The notes below the pieces were generated by a model, which was not told where the DNA came from, did not search any database, and saw only the letters and a program-made list of their open reading frames with translations. Shown here in pieces: positions 49,340 through 58,072 of a stretch of 64,000 bases of DNA. Origin of the DNA: Burkholderia stagnalis (GTDB taxonomy: Bacteria > Pseudomonadota > Gammaproteobacteria > Burkholderiales > Burkholderiaceae). The translations under genes were made by a program, and so were the position numbers. The stretch spans positions 124,001-188,000 of the forward strand of contig NZ_CADESW010000013.1 in assembly GCF_902830275.1 (NCBI RefSeq). Reading direction: 5' to 3'. Positions within the stretch are counted from its first letter, which is position 1, and every line of letters begins with the position of its first letter.

Positions 49340-50665
49340 ATGTCCCCTCCGCTGCGCCATATAGAAACTTCGCCCACGCTGCCGGCCGCGGCCGATGTCG
49401 TCGTGATCGGCGGCGGAATCATCGGCGTCTTTACTGCTTACTACCTGGCCCGGCGCGGGGTATCGGTCGCGCTGGTCGAGAAGGGGCGGATCGGGGCCGA
49501 GCAGTCGAGCCGCAACTGGGGCTGGTGCCGGCAACAGAACCGCGACGAGCGCGAATTGCCGATGGCGAGCAAGAGCATCGATCTGTGGGAACGATTCGCC
49601 GCCGAATCCGGCGAAGACACGGGTTTTCATCGCTGCGGGCTGCTGTATCTGAGCAATGACGAGGCCGAGCTGTCCCGCTGGGCCAAGTGGGGCGACTTCG
49701 CGAAAACCGCGGGCGTGACGACCTGCATGCTCGACAGCAAGCAAGCCGGCGAACGCGGGCGCGCCACCGGGCGGCCGTGGAAGGGCGGCGTGTTCTCGCC
49801 GAGCGACGGCACGGCCGACCCGGGGAAGGCCGCGCCGGCCGTGGCGGCTGCGCTCATGAAGCTCGGCGGCAGCGTCCACCAGCACTGCGCGGCGCGCGGC
49901 ATCGAGCTCGAGGGCGGCCGCGTCAGCGGCGTCGTCACGGAAGCCGGCGTGATCAGGACCAGGACCGTCGTGCTCGCCGGGGGCGCGTGGGCGTCGTCGT
50001 TCTGCCGCCAGCTCGACATCCGTTTTCCACAGGCGTCGATCCGCCAGTCGATCCTGAGCGTGTCGCCGGTCGAACAGCGCTTGCCGGATGCGCTGTACAC
50101 CTCCGGCGTGTCCGTGACGCGCCGCAGCGATGGACGCTACGCACTGGCCATCAGCGGCCGCGCGCGCGTGGACGTGACGCCGCAGTTCCTGCGCTTCGCT
50201 CCGCAGTTCGTGCCGATGTTCGCGAAGCGCTGGCGCAACCTGCTGCCGGGCGGCCTCGAGGGCATGCGCGGCGGCCATGAAACGCTCAAGCGGTGGCGGC
50301 TCGATGCGCCGACCCCGATGGAGGCGGTGCGCATTCTGGATCCGAAGCCCGATATGCCGACCGTCACCGAAACGTACCGCCGTGCCGTCGAACTGCTGCC
50401 CGAGCTACGCGAAGCAACGATCACGCACGCATGGGCGGGGTTCGTCGACAGCACGCCGGACGGCGTCCCGGGTATCGGCGAAGTGCCGGGCGTGCCGGGA
50501 TTGATCCTGGCGGCAGGTTTTTCCGGGCACGGTTTCGGCATTGGCCCGGGCGCCGGCCACTTGATCGCGGATCTCGTCACGGGCGCGCAACCGATCGTGG
50601 ACCCGATGCCGTATCGGCCGAGCCGGTTCGGCGATTCCGCGTGGGGCAAGGTTGCCGATTTCTAG
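49340..50665 (+). CDS. FAD-dependent oxidoreductase, DadA/SoxB-like
   Basis: A 441-residue DAO-family flavoprotein. ADVVVIGGGIIGVFTAYYLA (about 19-38) is the FAD fold, and the flavin-contact loop EQSSRNWGWCRQQNRDEREL contains SRNWGWCRQQ, common in Burkholderiales relatives of D-amino-acid and N-methyl amino acid oxidases. C-terminal GFSGHGFGIGPGAGHLIADL contains the second FAD-binding region. The gene lies just after the bicupin gene and before the aldehyde dehydrogenase. It may oxidise a secondary amine or D-amino acid that the ABC transporter imports. Confidence 0.84.
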   Translation: MSPPLRHIETSPTLPAAADVVVIGGGIIGVFTAYYLARRGVSVALVEKGRIGAEQSSRNWGWCRQQNRDERELPMASKSIDLWERFAAESGEDTGFHRCGLLYLSNDEAELSRWAKWGDFAKTAGVTTCMLDSKQAGERGRATGRPWKGGVFSPSDGTADPGKAAPAVAAALMKLGGSVHQHCAARGIELEGGRVSGVVTEAGVIRTRTVVLAGGAWASSFCRQLDIRFPQASIRQSILSVSPVEQRLPDALYTSGVSVTRRSDGRYALAISGRARVDVTPQFLRFAPQFVPMFAKRWRNLLPGGLEGMRGGHETLKRWRLDAPTPMEAVRILDPKPDMPTVTETYRRAVELLPELREATITHAWAGFVDSTPDGVPGIGEVPGVPGLILAAGFSGHGFGIGPGAGHLIADLVTGAQPIVDPMPYRPSRFGDSAWGKVADF

Positions 50666-50713
50666 TTTGAGGCCGTGTCGCGGCGCATGGCATCGACTCA
50701 AGGACACTCTGTA

Positions 50714-52183
50714 ATGAATTCACCCATCGATTCACCGGTTCGTCACTTGACGGAAGCCGGAAGGCTGAATCGTTTCTTCATCGACGGCGACTGGGTTTTG
50801 CCCGATGGCGGGGACCGGTTCGCGGTCGTCTGTCCGTCCACTGAAGACACGCTGTGCGAGATCCCGCTCGGCAACGCGCGCGACGCCGATCGCGCGGTGC
50901 GGGCCGCGCGCCACGCTTTCGAGCGCTGGGCCGCGACCTCGCCGCAGCAGCGCGCCGCGCTGCTCGACCGCGTTCACGCGTTGATACTGGCGCGCGCCGA
51001 ACGGTTCGCCATGGCGCTCGCGATGGAAATGGGCGCGCCGATCAACTACGCACGCAGTGCGCATGTGCCGCTCGCGGCGGAACATATCCGGGTCGCGCGC
51101 GACAATCTGGCCGGTTATCCGTTCCGGACCCGGCGCGGGACGACCGCGATCGTGCGTGAGCCGATCGGCGTCTGCGCGCTGATCACACCGTGGAACTGGC
51201 CGATCTATCAAATCACCGCGAAAGTCGGCCCGGCGCTCGCGGCAGGCTGCACGGTGGTGCTGAAACCCAGTGAGCTGTCGCCGCTCAGCGCGTTGCTGTT
51301 CGCGGAAGTGATCGCCGATGCGGGCGTGCCCGCGGGCGTGTTCAACCTGGTGAGCGGCAGCGGAACGGAAGTGGGCGCATCGCTCGCGTCGCACCCGGAG
51401 GTCGACATGGTTTCGATCACCGGATCGACGCGCGCCGGCGTGCTGGTTGCGCAAGCGGCCGCGCCGACCGTCAAGCGCGTCGCGCAGGAGCTTGGCGGCA
51501 AGTCGCCGAACCTCGTATTGCCCGATGCGGACCTGCAGCGCGCCGTCGCGCCGGGCGTCGCCGCCGCGTTCCGGAACATGGGCCAGTCGTGCAGCGCGCC
51601 GACCCGGTTGATCGTGCCGCGCAGCGTCCTGGGCCGCGTCGAGGAACTGGCCGTCGCGGCCATGGAGCGGATGGTGGTCGGCGATCCGTTCGCCGAGGCG
51701 ACGACGCATGGCCCGCTGGCCAATCGCGCGCAGTTCGGCCGGGTCGCGCAGATGATCGACGCGGGCATCGACGAACGGGCGAAGCTGATCGCCGGCGGCC
51801 CCGGGCGGCCGGCGGGATTCGACCGGGGCTTTTATGCGCGGCCGACCGTCTTTTCCGACGTCCGCACCGACATGGCGATCGCGCAGCAGGAGATCTTTGG
51901 CCCGGTCCTCGCGATCCTTCCGTACGACACCGTCGACGAAGCTGTCGCCATCGCGAACGACACGGTCTACGGGCTTGGCGCCCATGTGCAGGGCGCCGAC
52001 AAGGAACGCGTGCGCGCGGTGGCCGCGCGCATCCGGTCGGGGCAGGTGCACCTGAACTACCCGGCATGGGACCCTCAGGCTCCGTTCGGCGGGTACAAGC
52101 AGTCGGGCAACGGCCGCGAGTACGGGATCGAAGGGATGGAAGAGTACACGGAGGTCAAGTCGATCCTGGGCTTCTACGACTGA
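50714..52183 (+). CDS. Aldehyde dehydrogenase
   Basis: A 489-residue NAD(P)-dependent aldehyde dehydrogenase. The NAD region SITGSTRAGVLVAQ (about 236-249), catalytic Glu in QELGGKSPN (about 258-266) and the Cys in NMGQSCSAPTR (about 292-302) are complete; the GPVL and GGYKQSGNGREYG motifs complete the fold. The ATG at 50714 is favoured; a longer frame starts at 50675. It lies after the DadA-like oxidase and probably oxidises the aldehyde formed by that or the PuuB-like enzyme. Confidence 0.86.
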   Translation: MNSPIDSPVRHLTEAGRLNRFFIDGDWVLPDGGDRFAVVCPSTEDTLCEIPLGNARDADRAVRAARHAFERWAATSPQQRAALLDRVHALILARAERFAMALAMEMGAPINYARSAHVPLAAEHIRVARDNLAGYPFRTRRGTTAIVREPIGVCALITPWNWPIYQITAKVGPALAAGCTVVLKPSELSPLSALLFAEVIADAGVPAGVFNLVSGSGTEVGASLASHPEVDMVSITGSTRAGVLVAQAAAPTVKRVAQELGGKSPNLVLPDADLQRAVAPGVAAAFRNMGQSCSAPTRLIVPRSVLGRVEELAVAAMERMVVGDPFAEATTHGPLANRAQFGRVAQMIDAGIDERAKLIAGGPGRPAGFDRGFYARPTVFSDVRTDMAIAQQEIFGPVLAILPYDTVDEAVAIANDTVYGLGAHVQGADKERVRAVAARIRSGQVHLNYPAWDPQAPFGGYKQSGNGREYGIEGMEEYTEVKSILGFYD

Positions 52184-52242
52184 AGCAGCCGCTGCGTGCG
52201 AACGCGGCGCAGTACAGAATGGAAGCTGTCTAATTTTCGAAG

Positions 52243-53451
52243 GTGCCGGCATTGGAAAACCCTGACCTCCCCGAGACGTCCCTGAAAGCACATCACGCAC
52301 ACTGGACGGCCTTGCGCCGCGATCTGCATGCGCATCCCGAGCTGCGATTCGAGGAACACCGGACGGCCGACGTCGTTGCCCGCGAGCTTGAAGATCTCGG
52401 CTATACGGTGTTGCGCGGGCTGGGCGGCACGGGCGTCGTCGCGAGCCTGCCCGGTGCGGACCCGAGCCGCGGCATCGTGCTCCGTGCCGATCTGGATGCG
52501 TTGCCGATCCAGGAAGTCAATGACTTCGCACACGCATCGGGCGCGCAAGGGGTCATGCATGCGTGCGGGCATGACGGGCATACCGTCATGCTGCTCGGGG
52601 CCGCGCGCATCATGAAGGCGCTGCCGCAGCTGCCGGGCACGGTTCATTTCGTGTTTCAGCCCGGAGAAGAGGGCGGTGCGGGCGCGCGGAAGATGATCGA
52701 CGACGGGCTGTTCGAGCAATGCCCGACGGAAGCGGTATTCGGCATGCACAACTGGCCCGGTTTGCCGGCCGGGCATTTCGGGTTGCGCACGGGGCCGATC
52801 ATGGCCGCGGGCGCCCGGTTCAGGATCACGGTAGCCGGCAAAGGCGCGCATGCGGCGCAGCCGCATCTGGGCGTCGATCCCGTCCCGCTCGCATGTTCGA
52901 TGGTGCTGCAGTGTCAGACCATCGCTGCGCGGCACAAGGATCCCGTGGATCCCGCTGTCATTTCCGTCTGCATGTTCCATGCGGGAACGACGGACAACGT
53001 CATTCCGGACAGCGCCGAGCTGCGCGGGACGATACGCACGCTGTCGTCTGCATTGCAGCAACAACTGCAGCGCGACGTCCGGCTCATGTGCGAGGGGCTG
53101 GCCCGCGCACATGGCGCGCAAGCCGACGTCGAATTTTTTCAGTACTACCCGGCGACGGTCAACACGCCGGCCGAGACCGCGCTCTGCGAAGCGGTGATTC
53201 GCGAGACGTTCGGCGACGAACGCCTTTACCCCGACGTGCCGCCGAACATGACGTCCGAAGACTTCGGCTTCATGCTGGAGGAGCGCCCCGGCGCTTACGT
53301 GCTGATCGGCAATGCGCCGGCCGAAACGGGCGCGCCGGCGCTGCATCACCCGAAATACGATTTCAACGACGAGATCATTCCGGCCGGCGTCCGGTATTGG
53401 GTCGCCCTGGCACAGGGTTACTTCAGGCGTTCATCGGGAACGTGCGCCTGA
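52243..53451 (+). CDS. M20 family amidohydrolase, hippurate hydrolase-like
   Basis: A 402-residue metallopeptidase-fold enzyme. The motifs LRRDLHAHPELRFEE (about 24-38), GVMHACGHDGHTVMLLGAA (about 101-119, metal ligands Cys/His), FQPGEEGGAGARKM (catalytic Glu) and MHNWPGLPAG are diagnostic of N-acyl-amino-acid amidohydrolases. It would release an amino acid or amine from its N-acyl form. Translation starts at GTG (52243). The gene comes after the aldehyde dehydrogenase gene and closes the plus-strand unit. Together with the ABC transporter it suggests uptake and hydrolysis of an acylated amine or amino acid. Confidence 0.86.
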   Translation: MPALENPDLPETSLKAHHAHWTALRRDLHAHPELRFEEHRTADVVARELEDLGYTVLRGLGGTGVVASLPGADPSRGIVLRADLDALPIQEVNDFAHASGAQGVMHACGHDGHTVMLLGAARIMKALPQLPGTVHFVFQPGEEGGAGARKMIDDGLFEQCPTEAVFGMHNWPGLPAGHFGLRTGPIMAAGARFRITVAGKGAHAAQPHLGVDPVPLACSMVLQCQTIAARHKDPVDPAVISVCMFHAGTTDNVIPDSAELRGTIRTLSSALQQQLQRDVRLMCEGLARAHGAQADVEFFQYYPATVNTPAETALCEAVIRETFGDERLYPDVPPNMTSEDFGFMLEERPGAYVLIGNAPAETGAPALHHPKYDFNDEIIPAGVRYWVALAQGYFRRSSGTCA

Positions 53452-53674
53452 CGCCGAACCGGTCGGCTGTCAGACGGCATGGAATAGTCATGCTGCGCCG
53501 GGCCATGGGTGATATGGCATCGACGATGCCGAACGCGATCGCACCGGCGATCAGCGACTGGGTGCCCGCCGGGCGGTGCGGCTGCCGTGAAAAGCGCCGG
53601 CAGCATCGCCGTGCACCCGGGAGCGGTTGCGCATGGGCGTCGGTCCCGCATCGGCTGCCGATGCGGGAATCGGC

Positions 53675-54118
53675 CTAGTCCTCGCCGAGCGCCGACACTG
53701 CAGCCCTCAGCGCCAGCAGATAGCTTTGGACGCCGAAGCCGCAAATCTGCCCGCTGACGATCTCGGCCAGGACGGAGTGATGCCGGAACGGCTCGCGTGC
53801 ATGAATGTTGGACATGTGCAGTTCGACGATCGGGCACGTGAGGATGGCAAGGGCATCGCGAATGCCGTAGCTGTAATGCGTCCACGCCCCCGCGTTGATC
53901 AGCACCGCATCCTGACGTTCCTCGAAAGCGCGATGAATGCGCTCGCACATCGCTCCCTCGCTGTTCGTCTGGAACGATTCCACCTGTGCACCCAGTTCCG
54001 TCGCGAGCCCTTGCAGCCGCGCATCGATCTGCGCGAGCGTGATCGTCCCGTACTGTGCCGGATCGCGCTTGCCGAACATGTTGTGATTGATGCCGTGCAG
54101 CATCAGGATCTTCTTCAT
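53675..54118 (-). CDS. aroQ: Type II 3-dehydroquinate dehydratase-like
   Basis: A 147-residue dodecameric-type dehydroquinase. The lid region reads LHGINHNMFGKRDPAQYG, where the usual form is LNGPNLNLLG, but the Arg, catalytic Tyr, Asn/His of VLINAGAWTHYS and the closing LHMSNIHAREPFRHHS remain. It lacks a biosynthetic context and sits last in an operon of CoA, VOC and reductase genes, so a catabolic role (quinate/shikimate or an analogue) is more likely than shikimate biosynthesis. The start at 54118 has GGAG upstream; a longer frame to 54145 is weaker. Confidence 0.85.
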   Translation of the reverse strand: MKKILMLHGINHNMFGKRDPAQYGTITLAQIDARLQGLATELGAQVESFQTNSEGAMCERIHRAFEERQDAVLINAGAWTHYSYGIRDALAILTCPIVELHMSNIHAREPFRHHSVLAEIVSGQICGFGVQSYLLALRAAVSALGED

Positions 54119-54137
54119 GTGGATCTCCATCGCGTGT

Positions 54138-54974
54138 TCAATCAAACGGCACGGCCAGCCGATCGATCACCGAACTGGTCCTGGGGCGTACGCCGCGCCA
54201 CCACGCGAACGCTTCGGCCGCCTGCTCGACCAGCATGCCGACGCCATCCGCGATCCCGTGCACCCCGGCATTTTTCGCGAGCCGGAGAAACGGCGTCAGC
54301 CGCTTGCCGTATGCAAGTTCGTAGGCCGTGCCGGCCGGACTGAACACGCTCGGCGGGACCGGCGGCAGGTCGCCGGTCAGGCTGGCCGACGTCGCATTGA
54401 CGACCAGGTCGAAACGCCCCATCCGCGCGAGGTCTGCGTAGCCGCTGGCAACGAGCGAACCGCGTCCGGCAACCTGCGCGGCGAGTGCGCGCGCCTTGTC
54501 GACGTCGCGATTCGCGATGACCAGTTCAGCCGGTCCGGCTTCGAGGAACGGCAAAAGCGCGCCGCGTGCCGCGCCGCCTGCACCGAGCACCAGTACACGC
54601 TTGCCGGCCATCGGCAGATGGAGGTTCGCTTCGATATCGCGAACCAGTCCGATGCCGTCGAAGTTGTCCGCCAGGATGCGGCCGCCGTCGAACTTGAGCG
54701 CGTTGGCCGCGCCCGCGAGCATCGCGCGCTCGCTGCGTTCGTCCGACATCGCGAACGCATCGAGCTTGAACGGCGCGGTAACGTTGATGCCCTTGCCGCC
54801 GCCCTCGAAAAACGCACGAACCGCGACAGCGAAAGCGCCTGCCGGCTCGACGGGCCCCTCGATCGCCGTATAGCTGATGTCCTGCCGCGTTTCTTGCGCG
54901 AAGAGACCGTGAATCAGCGGGGATTTCGTGTGTCCGATCGGATTGCCGATCACCGCGTATTGGTCGGTCATCAT
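54138..54974 (-). CDS. Shikimate dehydrogenase-like
   Basis: A 278-residue AroE-type enzyme. GNPIGHTKSPLIHG (about 9-22) gives the substrate-binding serine; the catalytic Lys is in NVTAPFKLDAF; the Asp lies in ADNFDGIGLV, where the common NTDG is NFDG. The cofactor loop is VLGAGGAARGALLPF. The NADP side is shown by ANRDVDKA. The substitution NTDG to NFDG and AGAANAL instead of GAVNTL suggest a substrate other than shikimate, such as quinate or an amino analogue. It overlaps the CoA-transferase gene by four bases (ATGA), and AroQ follows after 19 bases. Confidence 0.82.
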   Translation of the reverse strand: MMTDQYAVIGNPIGHTKSPLIHGLFAQETRQDISYTAIEGPVEPAGAFAVAVRAFFEGGGKGINVTAPFKLDAFAMSDERSERAMLAGAANALKFDGGRILADNFDGIGLVRDIEANLHLPMAGKRVLVLGAGGAARGALLPFLEAGPAELVIANRDVDKARALAAQVAGRGSLVASGYADLARMGRFDLVVNATSASLTGDLPPVPPSVFSPAGTAYELAYGKRLTPFLRLAKNAGVHGIADGVGMLVEQAAEAFAWWRGVRPRTSSVIDRLAVPFD

Positions 54975-56191
54975 TGGCTCGCTTTTGAATAGAGGACGCC
55001 ATCGGCCTGCATCGCGTCGATTTCGGCCGCATCGAACCCGAGGGAAAGAGCGATTTCCGCGTTGTGCTGCCCGAGATCGGGCGCGACGTCGCGAATCGTC
55101 GTATCGCAATCGGAAAACCGGAAGGGCAGGTTGGGCAGGCGCAGCGTCCCGTAGCGCGGATGCTGTTGCTCGACGACCATGCCTCTGGCCTGGATCTGCG
55201 GATCGTTCAACACCTCGTCGATGCGCTGCACCTTCGCGCAGGGAACGTCGATGCCGTCCAGCAGATCCAGCACCGACGCGACGGAACGCGCGGCCACCCA
55301 CGGCTCGACCACGGACAGGATCTCCGCGCGGTGCGCGTTGCGCCCGGTGCTGTCGTGAAACCGCGTGTCGGCGCCGAAGCTTGCCGGGCCGCCATGCGTC
55401 GCGATCAGCTCGGCAAAGCGCTTCCACGCGTCGTCGACTTGCGCGGCGATCACGAGATCGCCGTCCGCGGCGCGGAACACGCCATAGAGCGTCGAGGTCG
55501 GCATGTCGTGCCCCGTCTGCTCGGGCAGCACGCCTTTCAGCGTGTAGCACTGCACCGCATATTCGTGCATCGATACCAGCGTGTCGTACAGCGCCATGTC
55601 GACGTGTTGCCCGCGGCCGCTCTTCACGCGCCCCAGCAGCGCGGCGTTGATGGCCGCGACCGCATGAATGCCGGTGTACATGTCGCCGAGCGAGATGCGC
55701 AGCAACGGCGGCCGCTCGCCCGGCGTGCCGACCATCTGCATGATTCCGCTCTTGGCTTCCGCGATCAGCCCGAAGCCTGCGCGATGCGCATCGGGACCGG
55801 TATGCCCGTACGCCGAAATCGAACAGTAGACGAGGCCCGGATTGCGCGCCGACAGTTCGGCATAGCCGAGCCCGAGCTTGTCCAGCGCGCCCGGCCGATA
55901 GTTCTCGATGAACACGTCGGCCGAGTCGCACAGGCGCTGCATGAACGCCTTGCCGCGCGCGTCCTTCATGTTGACGCTCACGCCGCGCTTGCCCATGTTG
56001 AGCTGCAGGAAGTAGCCGCTTTGCTGGTCGTCGAGCACGGTCGCGTGCTGGCGTCCGGCGTCGCCCGAGCCGGGCCGCTCGACCTTGATGACTTCGGCGC
56101 CGAGCGCCGCGAGACAGCGCCCGACATACGGACCGGCAAGGAAGTGGCTGTAGTCGACGACGCGAATGCCTTCGAGTGGGCGGGCCTGCAT
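54971..56191 (-). CDS. CaiB/BaiF family CoA-transferase
   Basis: A 406-residue class III CoA-transferase. The start GIRVVDYSHFLAGPYVGRCLAALGAEVIKVE is typical, and the Asp of LRISLGDMYTG (about residue 177) is the probable catalytic residue; RGQHVDMALYDTLVS follows. It overlaps the MaoC gene stop (TAATG) upstream and the AroE-like gene downstream. In the operon it would attach CoA to an acid that the MaoC hydratase then hydrates. Substrate is unknown; it is a different subclass from the CoA-transferase at 18742. Confidence 0.87.
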   Translation of the reverse strand: MQARPLEGIRVVDYSHFLAGPYVGRCLAALGAEVIKVERPGSGDAGRQHATVLDDQQSGYFLQLNMGKRGVSVNMKDARGKAFMQRLCDSADVFIENYRPGALDKLGLGYAELSARNPGLVYCSISAYGHTGPDAHRAGFGLIAEAKSGIMQMVGTPGERPPLLRISLGDMYTGIHAVAAINAALLGRVKSGRGQHVDMALYDTLVSMHEYAVQCYTLKGVLPEQTGHDMPTSTLYGVFRAADGDLVIAAQVDDAWKRFAELIATHGGPASFGADTRFHDSTGRNAHRAEILSVVEPWVAARSVASVLDLLDGIDVPCAKVQRIDEVLNDPQIQARGMVVEQQHPRYGTLRLPNLPFRFSDCDTTIRDVAPDLGQHNAEIALSLGFDAAEIDAMQADGVLYSKASQ

Positions 56192-56649
56192 TACAGTGCC
56201 TCCGGGCGGCGCGGCACCATCAGGCGATGCTCGCCATGTTGAACGACCTGACCGTCCTGATTGATCAGCTCCGACGGCAGCACCACGATGCCCCAGCCCG
56301 GTCGGCTCTTGCTGGCCCGCATCGAGCCGACGCGGAACTTCACGTGCAGCACGTCGCCGACCTTGATCGGCAGCAGGAAATCCCACGTCCAGCCGAGCGA
56401 CATGCCCGGCAGAAAGCGATAGTCGCTCTGCGTCTTCAGGCCGTCGGCGATGGACAAGCCGAACAGCCCGTGCGCGACGAGGCACCCGAAATGGCTCGCG
56501 TTCGCGTATTCCTCGTCCACGTGGACGGGCGTATGGTCGCCGGTGAGGTCGGCGTACGCGAGAATGCGCTCCTTGGTCACGATGTAGCTCGGACTCGTGC
56601 ACACGTCACCCTCGCGGGCGTCGTCCCAGTATTTTTCGACGATCGTCAT
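56191..56649 (-). CDS. MaoC-like dehydratase
   Basis: A 152-residue hot-dog-fold enoyl-CoA hydratase. The hydratase-2 motif DHTPVHVDEEYANASHFGCLVAHGLFG (about 46-72) carries the catalytic Asp-His pair. The WTWDFLLPIKVGDVLHVKF segment follows. The short length is that of a stand-alone MaoC domain. The start at 56649 follows TTGATT-type sequence with no strong SD. Its stop overlaps the CoA-transferase start. It should hydrate the CoA ester made by that enzyme. Confidence 0.84.
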   Translation of the reverse strand: MTIVEKYWDDAREGDVCTSPSYIVTKERILAYADLTGDHTPVHVDEEYANASHFGCLVAHGLFGLSIADGLKTQSDYRFLPGMSLGWTWDFLLPIKVGDVLHVKFRVGSMRASKSRPGWGIVVLPSELINQDGQVVQHGEHRLMVPRRPEAL

Positions 56650-56651
56650 GG

Positions 56652-57044
56652 TCACGCCTCCGCGCGCGGGTTGATTGCCAGCGCCTGCGCGACGCAGGAA
56701 GCCGGCCGGGCCTGGATCAGTTCGACGGCAAGCCCGTCGGGCAGGCGAAGCCAGTTCCGCCCCTGCGGCATTTCCGTCACGCCGAATCGTTGTGCCGCGG
56801 CGAGCGCGGCCTCCAGGTCTTCGCACATCACGCCGAGGTGGGCGAGGCGGCCTTCCGGGCCATCGTGTTCCGGCGCGTGGATGAACTGCAGGCCGCCGAG
56901 CGTCCAGTACTGCCGCGGCGCGTCGAGCGTGCCGTCCACTTCGCGCAGGGTCATGCCGAGCACTTCCTCGAAGAAACGGATGTGCCAGCGGATGTCCTTC
57001 ACCCAGATCGCAACGTGTTCGAGATAGGCTTTCGGGGCATTCAT
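56652..57044 (-). CDS. VOC family protein
   Basis: A 130-residue single vicinal-oxygen-chelate domain protein (AIWVKDIRWHIRFFEEVLGM; LQFIHAPEHDGPEGRLAHLGV; LPDGLAVELIQ). Metal-type residues His and Glu occur at usual places: HVAIWV, HLGVMC, AVELIQ. Its reaction is unknown; related single-domain proteins act as lactoylglutathione lyase-like isomerases or bind small molecules. It overlaps the KPR-like gene and is followed closely by MaoC, so it is cotranscribed. Confidence 0.78.
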   Translation of the reverse strand: MNAPKAYLEHVAIWVKDIRWHIRFFEEVLGMTLREVDGTLDAPRQYWTLGGLQFIHAPEHDGPEGRLAHLGVMCEDLEAALAAAQRFGVTEMPQGRNWLRLPDGLAVELIQARPASCVAQALAINPRAEA

Positions 57045-57991
57045 GCGGCGGCCTCCTGCCGTTGGCGATCGGCCATTGCGCGTTCCAGCCCCTTGATGCA
57101 GGCGACGAGCGTTGCATTCACCGGGGTCGGCACGCCGTAGCGCTGCCCCCAGCGCACGACCGAACCGTTGATGAAGTCGATTTCGGTGATCGAGCCCTTT
57201 TCCAGGCTTTGCAGCATCGACGTCTTGAAGGCTGCGGGCAGCCCCTCGGCGGCGAGCGTCCATGCCTGTTCGGGATCGGTCATCGACAGCTTGACGCCGG
57301 CTGCCTGCGCGGCCGCGATCGCCTCGGCCACGGCCGCGAGCGACGTCGCCTTCAGCAGCGGTTCGTCGTAAAGCTGCCCGTAGGTGAGGCCGGTAAGGCC
57401 CGTCAGCGCGCCCGTCGCGACATTCACCAGCAGCTTGTCCCACATCGTGCCGACGATGTTGTCGCTGATCGTCGTGGCCAGGCCGGCGGCATCGAACGCG
57501 GCGGCGATCGCCTGTACGCGCGGCGTAATGCGGCCGTCGAGTTCGCCGATATAGGTGTACTTGCCGATCACGCCGGATTCGATATGGCCCGCGCCGCGCA
57601 GCACGCCGCCGACGTAGGTCTTGCCCGCGAGGACGCGCTCGCGGCCGACGACGTCGATCAGGATGTCCTCGTGTCCGAGGCCGTTCTGCAGCGACAGCAC
57701 GGCGGTATCCGGCCCCACCAGCGATTGGGCGCCGCGGATGGCCGCATCGGTGTGGAACGACTTGACCAGCACCACCACCAGGTCGGCCACGCCGACGTCG
57801 GCAGCCCGAGTCGTCGCGTGGACGCGTACGTGGCGGGTGCCGCCGGCGTCGTCGACGCGCAGGCCGTCGCGGCTCATCGCATCGACGTGCGCGGGCGAGC
57901 GGTCGATCAGCCAGGTCTCATGGCCGCCTTGGGTGAGGGTGGCGCCGATCGCACAGCCCAATGCGCCAGCCCCCAGAATCGCGATTTTCAA
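57041..57991 (-). CDS. 2-dehydropantoate 2-reductase family protein
   Basis: A 316-residue NADPH-dependent ketopantoate-reductase-fold protein. The Rossmann motif KIAILGAGALGCAIGATL begins right at the start, followed by LIDRSP and VKSFHT, and the C-terminal KLLVNVATGALTGLTG with MLQSLEKGSITEIDFINGSV matches the family. The TTG at 57991 is chosen because GGAG lies six bases upstream and because it puts the Rossmann loop at its usual distance; a GTG at 58018 has no ribosome site. It is the first gene of the operon divergent from LysR. As a second copy outside a pan cluster, a catabolic keto-acid reduction is plausible. Confidence 0.83.
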   Translation of the reverse strand: MKIAILGAGALGCAIGATLTQGGHETWLIDRSPAHVDAMSRDGLRVDDAGGTRHVRVHATTRAADVGVADLVVVLVKSFHTDAAIRGAQSLVGPDTAVLSLQNGLGHEDILIDVVGRERVLAGKTYVGGVLRGAGHIESGVIGKYTYIGELDGRITPRVQAIAAAFDAAGLATTISDNIVGTMWDKLLVNVATGALTGLTGLTYGQLYDEPLLKATSLAAVAEAIAAAQAAGVKLSMTDPEQAWTLAAEGLPAAFKTSMLQSLEKGSITEIDFINGSVVRWGQRYGVPTPVNATLVACIKGLERAMADRQRQEAAA

Positions 57992-58044
57992 TGGCTTCTC
58001 CTTGACGTATGGCCTCACGATAGGAGTCGCCGTTCATGCCGACA

Positions 58045-58070
58045 ATACAATGGATACAATGTCGTCATTG
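58045..58070. promoter_or_regulatory. Divergent LysR regulatory region
   Basis: Only 81 bases separate the LysR gene from the divergent operon. The repeat ATACAATG occurs at 58045-58052 and 58054-58061, and CAATGTCGTCATTG at 58057-58070 is a perfect palindrome with 5-base arms. These are candidate LysR contacts. Confidence 0.55.
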
Positions 58071-58072
58071 CG

